Shown here piece by piece: positions 50,700-62,993 of a stretch of 64,000 bases of DNA. Every line of letters begins with the position of its first letter. The first letter of the stretch is position 1. Under the pieces are notes generated by a model. The model was not told where the DNA came from. It ran no database searches and saw only the letters and a program-made list of their open reading frames with translations. Origin of the DNA: Pectinophora gossypiella (Eukaryota > Arthropoda > Insecta > Lepidoptera > Gelechiidae); assembly GCF_024362695.1 (NCBI RefSeq), contig NC_065414.1:2683501-2747500 (forward strand), given 5' to 3'. The translations under genes and the position numbers were made by a program.

Positions 50700-51270
50700 A
50701 AATCTCAAACTTACGGCGAGTCGCGTAATGCGTAAGTGTGAGCGAAACACAGTCCGCTCGCTCTTTCCCTCACTCAATAGCGGCATGCGGTCATTTATGA
50801 CTAAAGTAAAACCCAGAGGGGGTGAGCGGATAGTTACCGTTCTATACGTGTATTATACTTTATTTTATAATACTTTATGCTATTATACTTTATTCTTGGT
50901 GCGAATGTTGCATGCTGTGGGTTGAATTAATAATGTAACAGAATAGAAACGATTTCAAGCAAACACTTGTCAAAGATAAAAAAAAATAAGTACAGTTGTA
51001 TTGTATTTTGTAAAAGTTCGCACTGACCGATGCAGTTCGCGTTTGCGAACCTTTTCATGTTTAGAAAACTCCCTATAAAAACGTTATCAGCAATCAGCTT
51101 TTTCGGCATTTAAAACAAAAGAAAGGGCAAAGCCACGATAAGCCGAGAGCGAAAACGATTCGAGATACCATCGAGAAACGGGCGGATATTGTAGAGATTT
51201 CCGAACCGCGCGAAAAGTGGGCATCGGGGTAATCTCCGATTGCGACGCAAAAACGCGGCAATTGGCTTTG
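50700..51270. other. CpG-richer island in a gene-free stretch
   Basis: Between 48290 and 51860 I see no gene. Within it, 50710-50790 and 51120-51260 are rich in CG (GCGAAAACGATTCGAG, CCGCGCGAAAAGTGGGC) against an AT-rich background. This could be a promoter or non-coding first exon of a gene outside the window; no coding exon was found. Confidence 0.3.
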
Positions 51271-51862
51271 TTTTTTTTTTTAAGTCTAGGTCACTGGGAT
51301 TTTGAGACGGACAGTTCAGAAAATTGGGATTAGATTGCGGAGCCAGAATTTTTCAGTCCTAGTCGAAATAAAAACGCGTTTTGAATTTGGAATTATAGGT
51401 TATATATTTTTTTTAAATTTTTCGTAAATAACTATCATAAGTAACTAATTAATGAATGAATACAATTTGATGAAATGATGATAGAAGCATAATAAGTTCT
51501 TACTCTGTGAGGCCAGTTTCTCAACGAAGGGGTGAAGACGAAACTAATCGACATTTAAAACGAATTTTCAAAATAAATCAAAGTTATTTCGGATCTCTAT
51601 CAGCTTATACGTAGGTAATATACTCATTTGCCAAAATTCCGTTGGCTAAAATCAAACATTCACTATTAGAGCATGCAAATTCAGAAATCGTTGAAATTTA
51701 TCGCTTTCACTACAATGGCGAAATCAGCGCGACATTCCCTATTAGTGGTCATAACTGCATACCAACTTTGTCGAGGCCAGGATTCAGAAATTATAGTCAA
51801 ATCTTTAAGGGGGTCATTACAAAAATACTAGAACAGAATATTCGTTTATTGCATAAATTGTG

Positions 51863-52160
51863 AGGAGCTCGGTGGCGCAGCGGTTAACGCGCTCGGTCTG
51901 CGATTGTTGAAGTAAAGCAACTTTCGCAAAGGCCGGTCATAGGATGGGTGACCACAAAAAAAAAGTTTTCATCTCGAGCTCCTCCGTGCTTCGGAAGGCA
52001 CGTTAAGCCGTTGGTCCCGGCTGCATTAGCCGTCGTTAATAACCATCAATACGCACTGGGCCAGCGTGATAGTTTAAGGCCCGATCTCCCTATCCATCCA
52101 TAGGGAAGGCCCGTGCCCCAGCAGTGGGGACGTTAATGGGCTGATGATGATGATGATGAT
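51863..52160 (+). mobile_element. SINE family E with 5S rRNA-like head, full copy
   Basis: Starts GAGCTCGGTGGCGCAGCGGT, then a 5S-like stretch (GAAGTAAAGCAACTTTCGC ... GGATGGGTGACCAC), the shared core CACGTTAAGCCGTTGGTCCC, and a tail ending TTAATGGGCTGATGATGATG. Confidence 0.75.
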
Positions 52161-52329
52161 GCATAAAATGTGGTACTTACGTAAGTGGTAGTAAATGTAG
52201 TAAATAATTATAGTTTCACACATTTTGCTTAAAGCAGCATGCAAAAATGTAAAAACCCAATCCAATGTAAAAAGAACATTATAATTATAACTTGCATGTC
52301 AGACGGTTATCATAGGAAATAATATAATT

Positions 52330-52563
52330 CTTCTTATCATGTGGATTGTGAGGTGGAATACCAGCCTCATCAACCCTGGTGTCTGGGTTATTATTGAGCC
52401 GCCAAAGGCCCTGGCATGACTCATACATGCATCACACTACTTTCGTGAACGGATCATCTTACTTTCGGACCATACAATTTTTGTGATATGTCCCCACCGT
52501 GATTCGAACCCGGGGCCTCCGGATCGTGAGCCCAACGTTCAACCACTGGACCACTTAGGCTGT
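52330..52563 (-). mobile_element. SINE family B, internally deleted
   Basis: Tail and head present, most of the core missing. Confidence 0.65.
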
Positions 52564-53394
52564 TAGTATATAGTCCTGTGCTTAAGCTATAGATGTCAGG
52601 TTATGTACATGTTGTAATACATTAGTATTATAACGTGCGCCGACGCCGCTCCGCGCCTGCTTTGCAACTGCTTTTGGTGTGCCAAAGCCTTGAAAGTTAT
52701 TTCCAAAATGATCAACTAGGTGTTCGATTTTAGTAGGTAGGTCTATCCTTAAAGATAATATAATATCGCCTTTTAAAAAAATACTTTCTAAAGTGATTTT
52801 GTTTTTTTTTTGACCCGCCGCCGCGGGTCAGGCGCGGGAGCCGCCATTCGCCGGGTAAGGAGTATATTCAATACTTTGTGAAATAAATATTAGCAATATT
52901 ATAAATAAAAAAGCAATATATAAATTTTATGCATAATTATAAAAATAAAACGCGTAGTACACGCAAATGTCAAATAGCAATTTTTCTTTTTTGGATGGAT
53001 GGATATTTTGCTTTTGGTGTGCTGAAGTGTTAGAAGAAGAACGTGTGTGGCTCGTTTATGATAACGTTTTTTCCTGTAAATATCTGTGTGCTAATGTGTG
53101 TTCAACAAAGTGTTTTATTATAATTATAATGTTTAGATACAAGTGGGTCCCGATGACCCCCTACTGTTTCCAGTTGGTGACATATCCTCTATTCAATTAC
53201 AGAAATTCTAATGATTATTAATGGACGCGGGTACAAGCGTTTTCGAACATAGATTGAGGATTATAGCGCCCGCGGATTAGGGTATTATTCTGTTTGAGTA
53301 GTATTGCTCTTTCAAAGCTGTTCACATAAATATCAACTATGAAATTTCGGCCAAGCAGTATCGTAGATTTGCCTCGGCTACTCGGGTACTTGTA

Positions 53395-53632
53395 CGGGAC
53401 GTAAGTGACATCGTAACAAATACCGAGGGGGATGATTCAGCTCATTATTCTGAGTTAATGTCAAGTGGAACTCTTCATCGCAAAAATATAGAATTAAAAA
53501 TAATTAAAAATATAAAACACATATATACATGAAGTTTGCGACGGAAAATTCCACTTGATATTATCTCAGAATCACGGCTTGAATCACCCCTCAAAGTTTT
53601 CGTTACGATTTCAAAAAACATTCTGTATAATA
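53395..53632. mobile_element. Palindromic MITE family H
   Basis: Both arms present; a half copy also lies at 45145-45245. Confidence 0.65.
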
Positions 53633-53844
53633 TATAAAATATATGTGTTTATATAGGTATAATCTACGAGGCATCATAATGACAAGCAGTCATGTTAAAA
53701 GTATCTGCTCGAAACTTGTCTGTCTTTTAACAAGGAAACTTGGTTTCACTGGACTCGGGTGAGTAGTAACAAACTTGAGAAACATTTATACAGTTATTAT
53801 TGTATGTCTTATATTGAGTCAATATAAAAAAGTTTGAAGGCTTC

Positions 53845-54125
53845 TTGTTCTATTGCGTGGGTTAAGGGGAGGTGGGAATCAATCTCATCAACCCTGGTGT
53901 CAGGGTTATTATTGAGCTGCCAAAGGTACACATGGCTCACGTAACGACTACTTACTTACATCATCAAGTAGTAACTAGGATCAACGGCTTAACGTCTTTC
54001 CGCAGTACGGATCATCTTACTTTCGGACAGTCAGGTGTGATCACCTGACTGATGTCTGTAGTGTCCTAACCAAAACAGGGACCATAAAGTGATTTTTATG
54101 ATATGTCCCTATCGGGATTCGCTAA
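53845..54125 (-). mobile_element. SINE family B, head truncated
   Basis: Tail and core present; ends at the B box region (TCGGGATTCG). Confidence 0.65.
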
Positions 54126-54739
54126 ACAGTAAATATAACTTTTCAACACACTTACTTACTCTTAAAGTAATTCTTATGGTACCGCGTTTAGACACATAAA
54201 GCATCCTATTAATAACGCGTGCTTTAAAAACATTATCGCACTAGTTATTTTTTATCTCACAATAGAGTTCTTTCTTACGTCCATATATTAAGGAACGCAA
54301 ATAGTAAGTAAATACTTCTGAAACTACGATGTGGTCTGATGATGGTGTGGGCTGATCACACGATACCGTACGCTTCACTTTATTCCATAGCTTGGTTAGG
54401 ACATTTAATCGACGATAGCGATAAGCGCTGAATAAGGGAAATCGTGGACCACGCCGGTGTGGTCGGTATCGGGATTCTGATGTGTTTGGTATCGCGAGCT
54501 GATTGGCCGCCTCTATGGCTAGAGTAATCGGGTCGTCGGGATCGTATATTACAGCTTGATCACCCGATATTCCAGAAGTAAGATGATCCGTGCTTATGAA
54601 GGCACGTCAAGCCGTTGGTTGCGGTTACTACTTTCTGATGTAAATACGTAGTTGTTACAGGAGTCTTTGCCTGGTTAATAATAATCCTGACACCGGGTTG
54701 CTGAGGTATAATCTACCTTACAACCCACACGATAGAAGA

Positions 54740-57010
54740 CATGACCATACGGCTCGTCATAATCCATTTTGGTAATTCGTATCTATAGTTTCGAATTGTA
54801 TTGTGATAACTTATGGCTCTTCCCACGCTATTTCAGGATCTCCACGATAAAGGGTTTCCCTAGTGCGAGGTCCGTCAGTAATGTATACATGTTTAAGTAT
54901 TTTTTCAAACACATTCAATATAGAAAGTTCAAACATATTCAGCATAGAAACATATTCTATTCTATTCTAGTATTGGTATGAATTTATGTAAGTATGGCGT
55001 ACACTAAAGAGGTTTTGCAGGTATACAAAATTACTAACCAACTCATTACTGCATTACTATCGGCCGTGCAAGTTCTACAAAGTGGGATTATCAATCTTAA
55101 TGGCCATTACGTAAGCCTACAAGTCATTAGAGTGGTTTTCAAACTGAAATCTGCTTGAGAACAGTTTAAACCGTAATTGACTTTGGTACAGCCCTGTCAC
55201 CAACTCGCCAAGTTTATGGCTAGCGCAGAATTAGCGATGATTCGTTAGTGAATGTTCGTGTTTTATGAGCTCGAGTTATCTGTGTATCAACGTATGAAGA
55301 CTAGAGCCTTAGTGAGTTGTCCCTATCCATAAATGAATAAATTGTTTCCATTTATAAAAGAAATATCGCGAAAATTCCCGTACACATTTTGTGTACTCTA
55401 ATGAGAAAAAATGACGAAAGTTTCCTGTAGTAGGAACGTAACTTTGACTTGCGTCTTAAGACCATGATTTACGTTGTCAGAAGCCATAGCATACAACGGT
55501 TGCTACGGCAACGCCGCGATCGACGCTGAGAAATGTCAGTTCAGGGGGTTAAAAAGGCCCCATACAAACAATTTATCTAAACTTTATCTAAAAAGGTAAT
55601 TGAAGACGTTGCGCACGCAAACGTCAAATAGCAATATTGCTTTTTTAGATGATTTGATTTGACCGGAACTGTCAAATGTTCAGGTTAGGTAAGCGGACTC
55701 TGTGAAAAACAGGTTAATTCTAGGGAGATGATGATATGAATTGCTTCAATGTGTTTTTTTTAATCCCCCAGTTCTGAACTGTGACTTGGACAAGATACAT
55801 CGACGAGTGCAACTCTTTTTTTTGACGTCACTTCTTGTAGTTTTGCCAGAGATGGCATTCACTACTTGGCCGGACAAAGAGTACACCTCAAAGATCCTTC
55901 AAATTGACAGACAGAAAAAATACAAAATATTAGCAAAATATGGCTCTGACTTGTTACATAAGACTCACCGGACGTTTTTATAACGTCAACGAATATTCAC
56001 ATGGTGTGCACACCCTTACATCTCTTAATATTGGTAAGTTGAGAGATTAATCTTCGGCCACAAATGGTTTTGGTTTGTTCTATACACAGTAGCCCGGCCC
56101 TTAGAAGGTTGTTTGGAGATGTGTGGTTAATAGAGTTGATTTGAGTCCAAAGTTCGTGGAATTTTGTACGCATTGGTACAACAGGCGGTACTTATGTCTA
56201 CTGAATGTTACTTCAGAGTTTTGCTACGCAAATATCCATTTTTCTTTTGGACAAACAAAAAAATATTTAAGTTCAACGCGCTTATTATCTTAATTAAAGC
56301 ACGTAATACAGGCAGACTCCCGATATTTCTACACTGTTGCAGGAGCCTGATTTTAACGCGGTAAGAACCCAGTATTATATGGTTTTATTATAAAAATTAA
56401 TACCCGCGTATGTACTTGATAGAACAGACACTACGTATACGCATAATATAATTATATAAATATGCGCACATTTACACACACACACACACACATTACAAAT
56501 TTTTTGTAACCAATTTTAACTAAGTATAAATTAAAATTTAATAAAATTTAAGTACATTTTGACGCTTATGACGAAGCACTTATTTTGTAGCATCGAGGTA
56601 AATCGTTAAAAATGGCGAAATAAAATTTCGACAGTCATTTAAAATTCATCATAATTATCTGTAACTTTTTCCAAAATTTTTACAAACACCCCCCATTTTA
56701 CAAGCCCCCGTGGTCCAGGGCCCCGTATCATTGCTACGGAAAATACGGGGTGGCTACGCCCATGATCTTCGTACATTCCTCCCATCGCCAATAAGATAAG
56801 ATAAACTAATATTTCCTTTACCAATGATTATACGCACTAATAATTCACATACCTACCTAAATATGTAAGAAGAAATACTGAACAAAAATACTTGGTAAAA
56901 ATAGGCAAACGAACCGGAATAATTCTGGGGGAAAGGTCGGAGAAACACGTAGGTCTATGTACCTAATTGTACAGGCGACCACAAGAATGTGTTCTTTGAT
57001 GACTTATTAG
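54740..57010. other. Gene-free stretch
   Basis: Only repeat fragments (F at 55815-55880, a C fragment at 55660-55735, a CA run at 56474) and AT-rich unique sequence. No splice-bounded coding exon recognised. Confidence 0.5.
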
Positions 57011-57014
57011 GTTG

Positions 57015-57290
57015 TTGGCCCCGATTTCTTCAGACACCTCCTAATTTTACTTTAAGTTATGATCTGTCATTTTCTTATCCGCTGAAAAGGAAAGGGACGG
57101 ATGATTGACAGCTCTTAATTTTAGGAAGAAATTTTAGACGGTTGTTTTAGATTTGTGCTTGAAATTTACGTGTGTTCCATAAATTTTATGCTTGTCGATT
57201 ACCCGTCCGTTTCCTTTTCGCCGTATAAGAAAATGACAGATACCTATAGCTAAAAATAAAATAAAATTAATTAGCACCATTGTGGCCATT
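57015..57290. mobile_element. Repeat G, internally deleted copy
   Basis: Both ends of family G are present, but the central part between TTAGGAAGAA and TTTTAGACGG is missing. Confidence 0.65.
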
Positions 57291-57496
57291 GATGTATAAT
57301 ATGTTACTATAGCAACAAGTCGTGGCTGTCGGAGCCGATAAAAGCAGAAAAATCCATTGAAATACTTATCAAAAACTTATAGAATAATCAGGTCTGTAGA
57401 GGCCATATTAAAGTAATTCATTTACAAAAGCAACGCTACTTACAGAAATGCGAAGGAGGGTTATGTGTTGGACCGCTTTGTATGTTTGTGAGTATT

Positions 57497-57702
57497 ATGG
57501 TGGCCACACACCATCCTTCCTATAGTCCAATCGGCATGACGCGATCGATTGGATCAAATCGAATTGACCGTATGTGGGCGTGGATTGGCATGTCCAATCT
57601 ATTTGACGGCACAATCCACGCCCACATACGGTCAATTCGATTTGATCCAATCGATCGCGTCATGCCGATTGGACGATAGGAAGGATGGTGTATGGCCACC
57701 AT
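57497..57702. mobile_element. 206-bp near-perfect hairpin element
   Basis: Two 90-bp arms (57497-57586, 57613-57702) differing at 2 positions, with a 26-bp loop. Starts ATGGTGGCCA, ends TGGCCACCAT. The open frames in it only reflect the symmetry. Confidence 0.85.
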
Positions 57703-59079
57703 TATGTATGTACGTCTGTCCTCCTCACTTAGAACCACTTATCACAATTTGACAAATGAGGTGTCACTAGAAGCTTTATGATTGCCTGGTGGTTATGGAC
57801 TATGTGATGTCACGCTTAATTCAATATGGCGCCCTTTAGAGGACTTTAGAACTGTTACCTAAATTATACAACGAGTGAGAGCCATCAAAGCTCCCCATTT
57901 ATCCGACCAAGTAGCCAATGTTCTCCGAGAGAAAACATTAACTCATATAAAATAAATTATTCATTTATTACAAAGAAATTCATGTCTGAGTGTACTATAA
58001 AGAGAAATGCCAGCAGCAAAACTCCCTTTATGAAATCACCAAAGAGATATCGTGTCATAACAGGCAGAATTCTCTGTACAAATATGCTAAGGAAATGACG
58101 GAGGATCGATTGACGATTCAGCTCTATAATTTTTCTTTCGTAAGTACCTACTGAATTTGAAGAGTTCCATGTATGAACTGGATAAACTTCTTACAAAATA
58201 AGTTGATTTATATGTATCAAATATTAGGTAAATCAACAAGGAATATTGGGAGTTTGAAAAGCCTCAGTCTGTCACTATTTTTTTTGACGTGACTTTTTTT
58301 AGATTGGCCACAAATAGCATTAACTAATAGGACACAGCTGTCACTATACGACTATGTAGGTATTTATTGAAGAAATACTAAAATAAAATACAATAAGCAA
58401 CGTGGAAACCTTAAACGTTGTATCGGGTGAGAGCCTTCAGCGCTGCCCATTTGTCCGGCCAAGTAGTTAATGCCATCTGCGGCAAATCCACAATAAGTCA
58501 CGTCAAAAAAAAAGTGGAATATTCTAAATATTGATTGTTATGCTTTTTTTAATATATGGAATATTTTAAGCTAGAAGCAATTTTACCCTCAAAATAGCAC
58601 AAAAAACCTTCATAAGATGACCATCATTTACAGATGAATAAATATGACGGGAGTAACAATAAATATGAGAAAAACCGGGCCAAATACTTTCTGAGGGAAA
58701 TGGCTAAATGGCCGGGATAACTCGAGTTATCTGTTGAACAAATTCCAAGGATTATTTTGAGGGATCGGCGGTAAGACACTATATAGTGCGTTATAAATTC
58801 CCGTAGTATCCTCTATACTGAAATGGAGGCAAATAAAAAACATAAATATGTAAGTCTACTGAAATTTATTGTTTCTATTTTTATTGTATTATTATTTTTT
58901 GTCTTTATATTAGTAAGTATAATAAAATTGTTCTTGTAATTTCATAAGATTTGTACGCGTATGTAGGTAGGTATGTCTATCTGTAGTATTATGCACTGCA
59001 TGTCTCCTTATCACGTAGGTCAGCTGGAAGAAATCTCTTTGACGAATACCTATATTTTGTTACATTTTTATCACGTGCG

Positions 59080-61260
59080 GTGAAGGAAAACATCGTGATG
59101 AAACCCACATTCCCGAGAAATGCATTTTCTCAGGTATGTCACCTAACCCGTATTGGGCTAGTTTTTTCTTCGCAGGTTGGAATGTCAGACAGGCAGTCGC
59201 TGTATAAAAACGCACCTGCCAAAGGAGATCATCGGCTCTCCATACTTTGGCCGGCCCAAATTTGAAAGTGCCGGCCAGAGAAAAAAAATGTGTCGAACCT
59301 TTCGAGTAGATTGCTCTGAACATTTTTTACTATGACACCAAACGTGTATGACCATTAGTTTGGCTTTAATTGGATTTTAAAAATCACGATTTTTCATACA
59401 TTATGTAAAAAAAAATATTGTGTCCGTTTGGAAAAAAAGGGATACAGACGTATTCCAAAGGACCGTTAGAACATTTATTAGTATGGCGCCAAACTTCTCT
59501 GACCATTATTTTGACGTTTATTGGACTTTCCGTTTTGGTTAATATGTTAAAATGCCGGCAATCGAAAAGAATACGTCGAATCTGTCTAATAGTTGCTTCT
59601 CAATATTTTTTAATATGACACCAAACATCTATGACCATTATTTTGACTTTTATTGGAATTTACGTTTTAGTTCAAATGTGAAAAGTGCCGACCAGGAAAA
59701 ATACCATGTAGATAGTATCGAGTAGATGCCTATTAACATTTTTTTCTATAGCACCAAACGTGTACGATCATTAGTTTGGCGTTAATTTTATTTTAAAAAT
59801 CTTGATTTTTTATTTATTTTGTTTAAAAATAAAGTGCTTTGGGCAAAAATTGCGATACGGCGGATTACAAAGGACCTTTAATACAACTTTGAACATTTAA
59901 TAATCTGGCGCAAAACATTTTTGACCATTATTTTGACTTTGACTTTTATTGGACTTTTTAAAAATCTTTATTTTCTTATACATTTTAACAATGACAACAA
60001 GCAGAGCTTTCCCAATGACTAGTTATTAGTCAGATAAATACTTTGTGTTTTTGTTTTGTGTGTTGTTAGGTGAACTTCTATATTAATACTATCTAATCTT
60101 AGATATGACGTAGGCTGTAGTTTTTGCATTCCACTCAACGTTACGGCCTAAGTTTAGGTTGAATTATTATGACCGTAGATGGTTACCACCCACCAAAGAT
60201 AAGCTTGCCATCTAGTGACGAAACTCGTATTTTGGTATGACGTCTGAAGTAGCTGTTAGGGAAGACGGGAGTCGGGCAGTTGTACTTTTCATGTATGTCC
60301 TGGTGCTACTCGGCCAATAACGTAGTACCTCTATCACCCCACTGTATTTTCCTTGTATACACACTTTTCTTAAAAAAAAGTAGCTTCTAAAGCGTAAACG
60401 CAAACCTATTTTTAATTTATAAAAATGTGTCAAAAAGACGACTATATAACGTCTTTAGCAAGATAGTTCCATTATAACCAGATAAAAGCTTTTTTCGCCA
60501 AAGTGTAGGTATCTATGAAAACACCAGATTTTTGAAAAATCGAATTAAGTTCAAAATAGTGGTCATAGACGTTTAATTCCATTTAAATAACGCGCCTGTT
60601 ATGTTTTACTTTTTCACAAAATGAATCAAAAATCAAGATTTTTTTAAATCCAACAAAAGCCAAACTAATGGTCATACACGTTTTTGTCATAGTGAATAAT
60701 GTTTACAGGTATCTTCTCGATAGCTTTGACATGTGTTTTTTGCTGACCGGCACTTTTCACACAGAAACTATAACGTAAAGTCCAACAAAAGTCAAAATAA
60801 TGGTCATAGACGTTTGGTGCCCTAATAATAAATGGTCAAACGGATAAGTTATAACGGAGTATACCAATATTGTTTCTTGGCCAGCACTTCACATTTTCAC
60901 CAAAAATGTATGAAAATTCACGTTTTTTTAATTCGAATAAAAACCGAAAATATTGACCCTACAGCTTTGGTGCCATAGTAATAAATGCTCAGACGGATAA
61001 GTTCTAAGGATATATACCATTATTGTTACTTGGCCGGCACTTTATATTTTGACCAAAAATGTATGAAAAATACAGTTTTTTTAATTCGAATAAAACCGAA
61101 GATATTGACCCTACAGCTTTAGTGCCATAGTAATAAATGCTCAGATGGATAAGATCTAACGGAATATAGCAAAATTATTTTTTGGCCGGCACTTTGACTT
61201 CTGGGCCGAAATCCGATGATCTCCTTATAGGTTATGTAAGCAGACCGTGGGATAACTAGG
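59080..61260 (+). mobile_element. SINE family C interrupted by the foldback-like element
   Basis: Left part 59080-59223 ends AACGCACCTGCCAAA. The right part from 61225 (AGGTTATGTAAGCAGACC) continues the family consensus. Confidence 0.65.
59224..61224. mobile_element. Foldback-like element, about 2.0 kb
   Basis: Ends GGAGATCATCGG / CCGATGATCTCC. Each arm (59224 to about 59995 and about 60480-61224) is a series of degenerate units with GTGCCGGCC and CCATTATTTTGAC; the right arm carries the same motifs inverted (GGTCAT, AAAATAATGG, GGCCGGCAC). The middle (about 480 bp) is unrelated single-copy sequence. No coding frame. Confidence 0.75.
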
Positions 61261-61261
61261 T

Positions 61262-61565
61262 AGCTCTTCCAACGTGTGGGTTGTGAAGTGGATTACCAGA
61301 CTTATCGACCCTGGTATCAGGGTTATTATTGAACCGCCAAAGACCCCTCACTTGGCTCATGAAACCACCACTTACTTACATCAGTAAGTAGTAAACTTTA
61401 CCCGACTTAACGTGCCTTCCGAAGCACGGATCATCTTACTTTCGGACAGTTAGATAATCAGCTTGTAATCTCCTAGCCAAACTAGAGATCATAAAGTAAT
61501 ATGTCCCCACTGGGATTCGAACCCAACGTTCGCTTAACGCTCAACCACTGGACCCCAGAGGCCGC
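61262..61565 (-). mobile_element. SINE family B, full copy
   Basis: Complete though diverged; lies just right of the foldback-like element. Confidence 0.7.
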
Positions 61566-61576
61566 TAGGTAGATAA

Positions 61577-61946
61577 TGGCCCCAGACACCGCCTAATTTT
61601 ATTTTAAGTTATATCCGTCATTTTCATATTCGTCGAAAAGGAAAGGGACGGATGATTCACAGCTCTTAATTTTAGGAAGAATGAGTAAATGAATGAATAA
61701 CCCGGGCGAATCAAAAAGGTATGTCGCTGGTATGCAATCCGTTTGACGTGCTGTCTACTTACCTGTGTCGGGTTATTGACTGATGTAAAATTTTTAGACG
61801 GTTGTTTTAGATTTGTCCTTAAAATTGACGTGTGTTCTATAAATTTTATGCTTGTCGATTACCCGTCCTTTTCCTTTTCGGCGGATAAGAAAATGACAGA
61901 TATAACTTAAAATAAAATTAGATGGTTTTTACAGGAATTAGCACCA
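61577..61946. mobile_element. DNA transposon-like repeat G, full copy
   Basis: About 370 bp, opposite orientation to 3748-4071, both long inverted ends present. Confidence 0.7.
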
Positions 61947-62299
61947 GTGTACCTATTTGTCCTCAACATCCACTTTCTTACCTACCGTGTTATTCGCAAC
62001 TCGCTCAGCAAACTAAATTTAAATTTCATAATCCTTAGCCACTCAAGTCTCAAGGGAACTATTCAGAGATAATTTGCTCTAAAATCTGAAGCATGTTGAA
62101 AATTTCGTGTCGAGACATCAAAGCGACATAGCTGGTACGTGCTTCGTTTGATATACCTACTCATTGGTGTATAAATGTTACTATAGCAACAACCTACTTG
62201 TATATTGTTTATAATTAACGACGTTCCAACACACACGTTTTTAGAGGTACAAAGCTTTTCCACAAGTCGTCCATAATAAATGTCCCAGCTAGATTCTAC

Positions 62300-62600
62300 T
62301 CCGTGGTCCAGTGGTTGAGCGATGGGCTCACGATCCGTAGGGACCGGGATCGAATCCCGGTGGGGACATACCAGAAAAATCACTTTGTGATCCCTAGTTT
62401 GGTTAGGACATTACAGGCTGATCACCTGATTGTCCGAAAGTGATATGATCACGTTAAGCCGTTGGTCCCGGTTACTACTTACTGATGTAATTATGTAGTC
62501 GTTACCTGAGTCATGTCAGAGGCCTTGGGCGGCACATTAATAACCCTGACACTGGTTGGTATTCTACCTCACAACCACGATAAGAAGAGGAAGCTAGGTT
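62300..62600 (+). mobile_element. tRNA-headed SINE family B, full copy
   Basis: tRNA-like head with B box GGATCGAATCCC, shared core partly kept (CACGTTAAGCCGTTGGTCCC), tail AATAACCCTGACAC and CCTCACAACC. Confidence 0.75.
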
Positions 62601-62816
62601 CTACCTATATGAAAAAAATATATTGAATCATCTGTGCAAATAACGAGCGAAAATAAAAGACAGAACGGTACCGAAAGCTTATTATTTTATTTATTTATCT
62701 ATACTTATAATAAATCTGTAGAGAGGTCAATTCTGTACATTAAATATTTTTTCAAAATAACTATCAGGGGGTGATAAGTGGTCGATACTGATGCCAAAAA
62801 TGCAATCAGTAAAATT

Positions 62817-62820
<4 letters not shown>

Positions 62821-62856
<36 letters not shown>
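62821..62856 (+). repeat. (TCTG)9 microsatellite
   Basis: Nine tandem TCTG units, followed by TATGTTCCTTATAGAAAC and ACTGGACGGATTTTAATGAA. Confidence 0.9.
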
Positions 62857-62857
<1 letters not shown>

Positions 62858-62993
62858 ATGTTCCTTATAGAAACAAAAACTACTGGACGGATTTTAATGA
62901 AACTTGGTACAATTATTCTTCACACTCCTGGACAGGTTATAGTATACTTTTCATCACGCTACAATCAATAGGAGCAGAGTAGTGAAGGGAAAT

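Noticed and set aside
52967..53221. 84-codon plus frame
   Set aside because: It starts inside a MITE-like repeat; Phe/Cys-rich by chance and lacking any domain.
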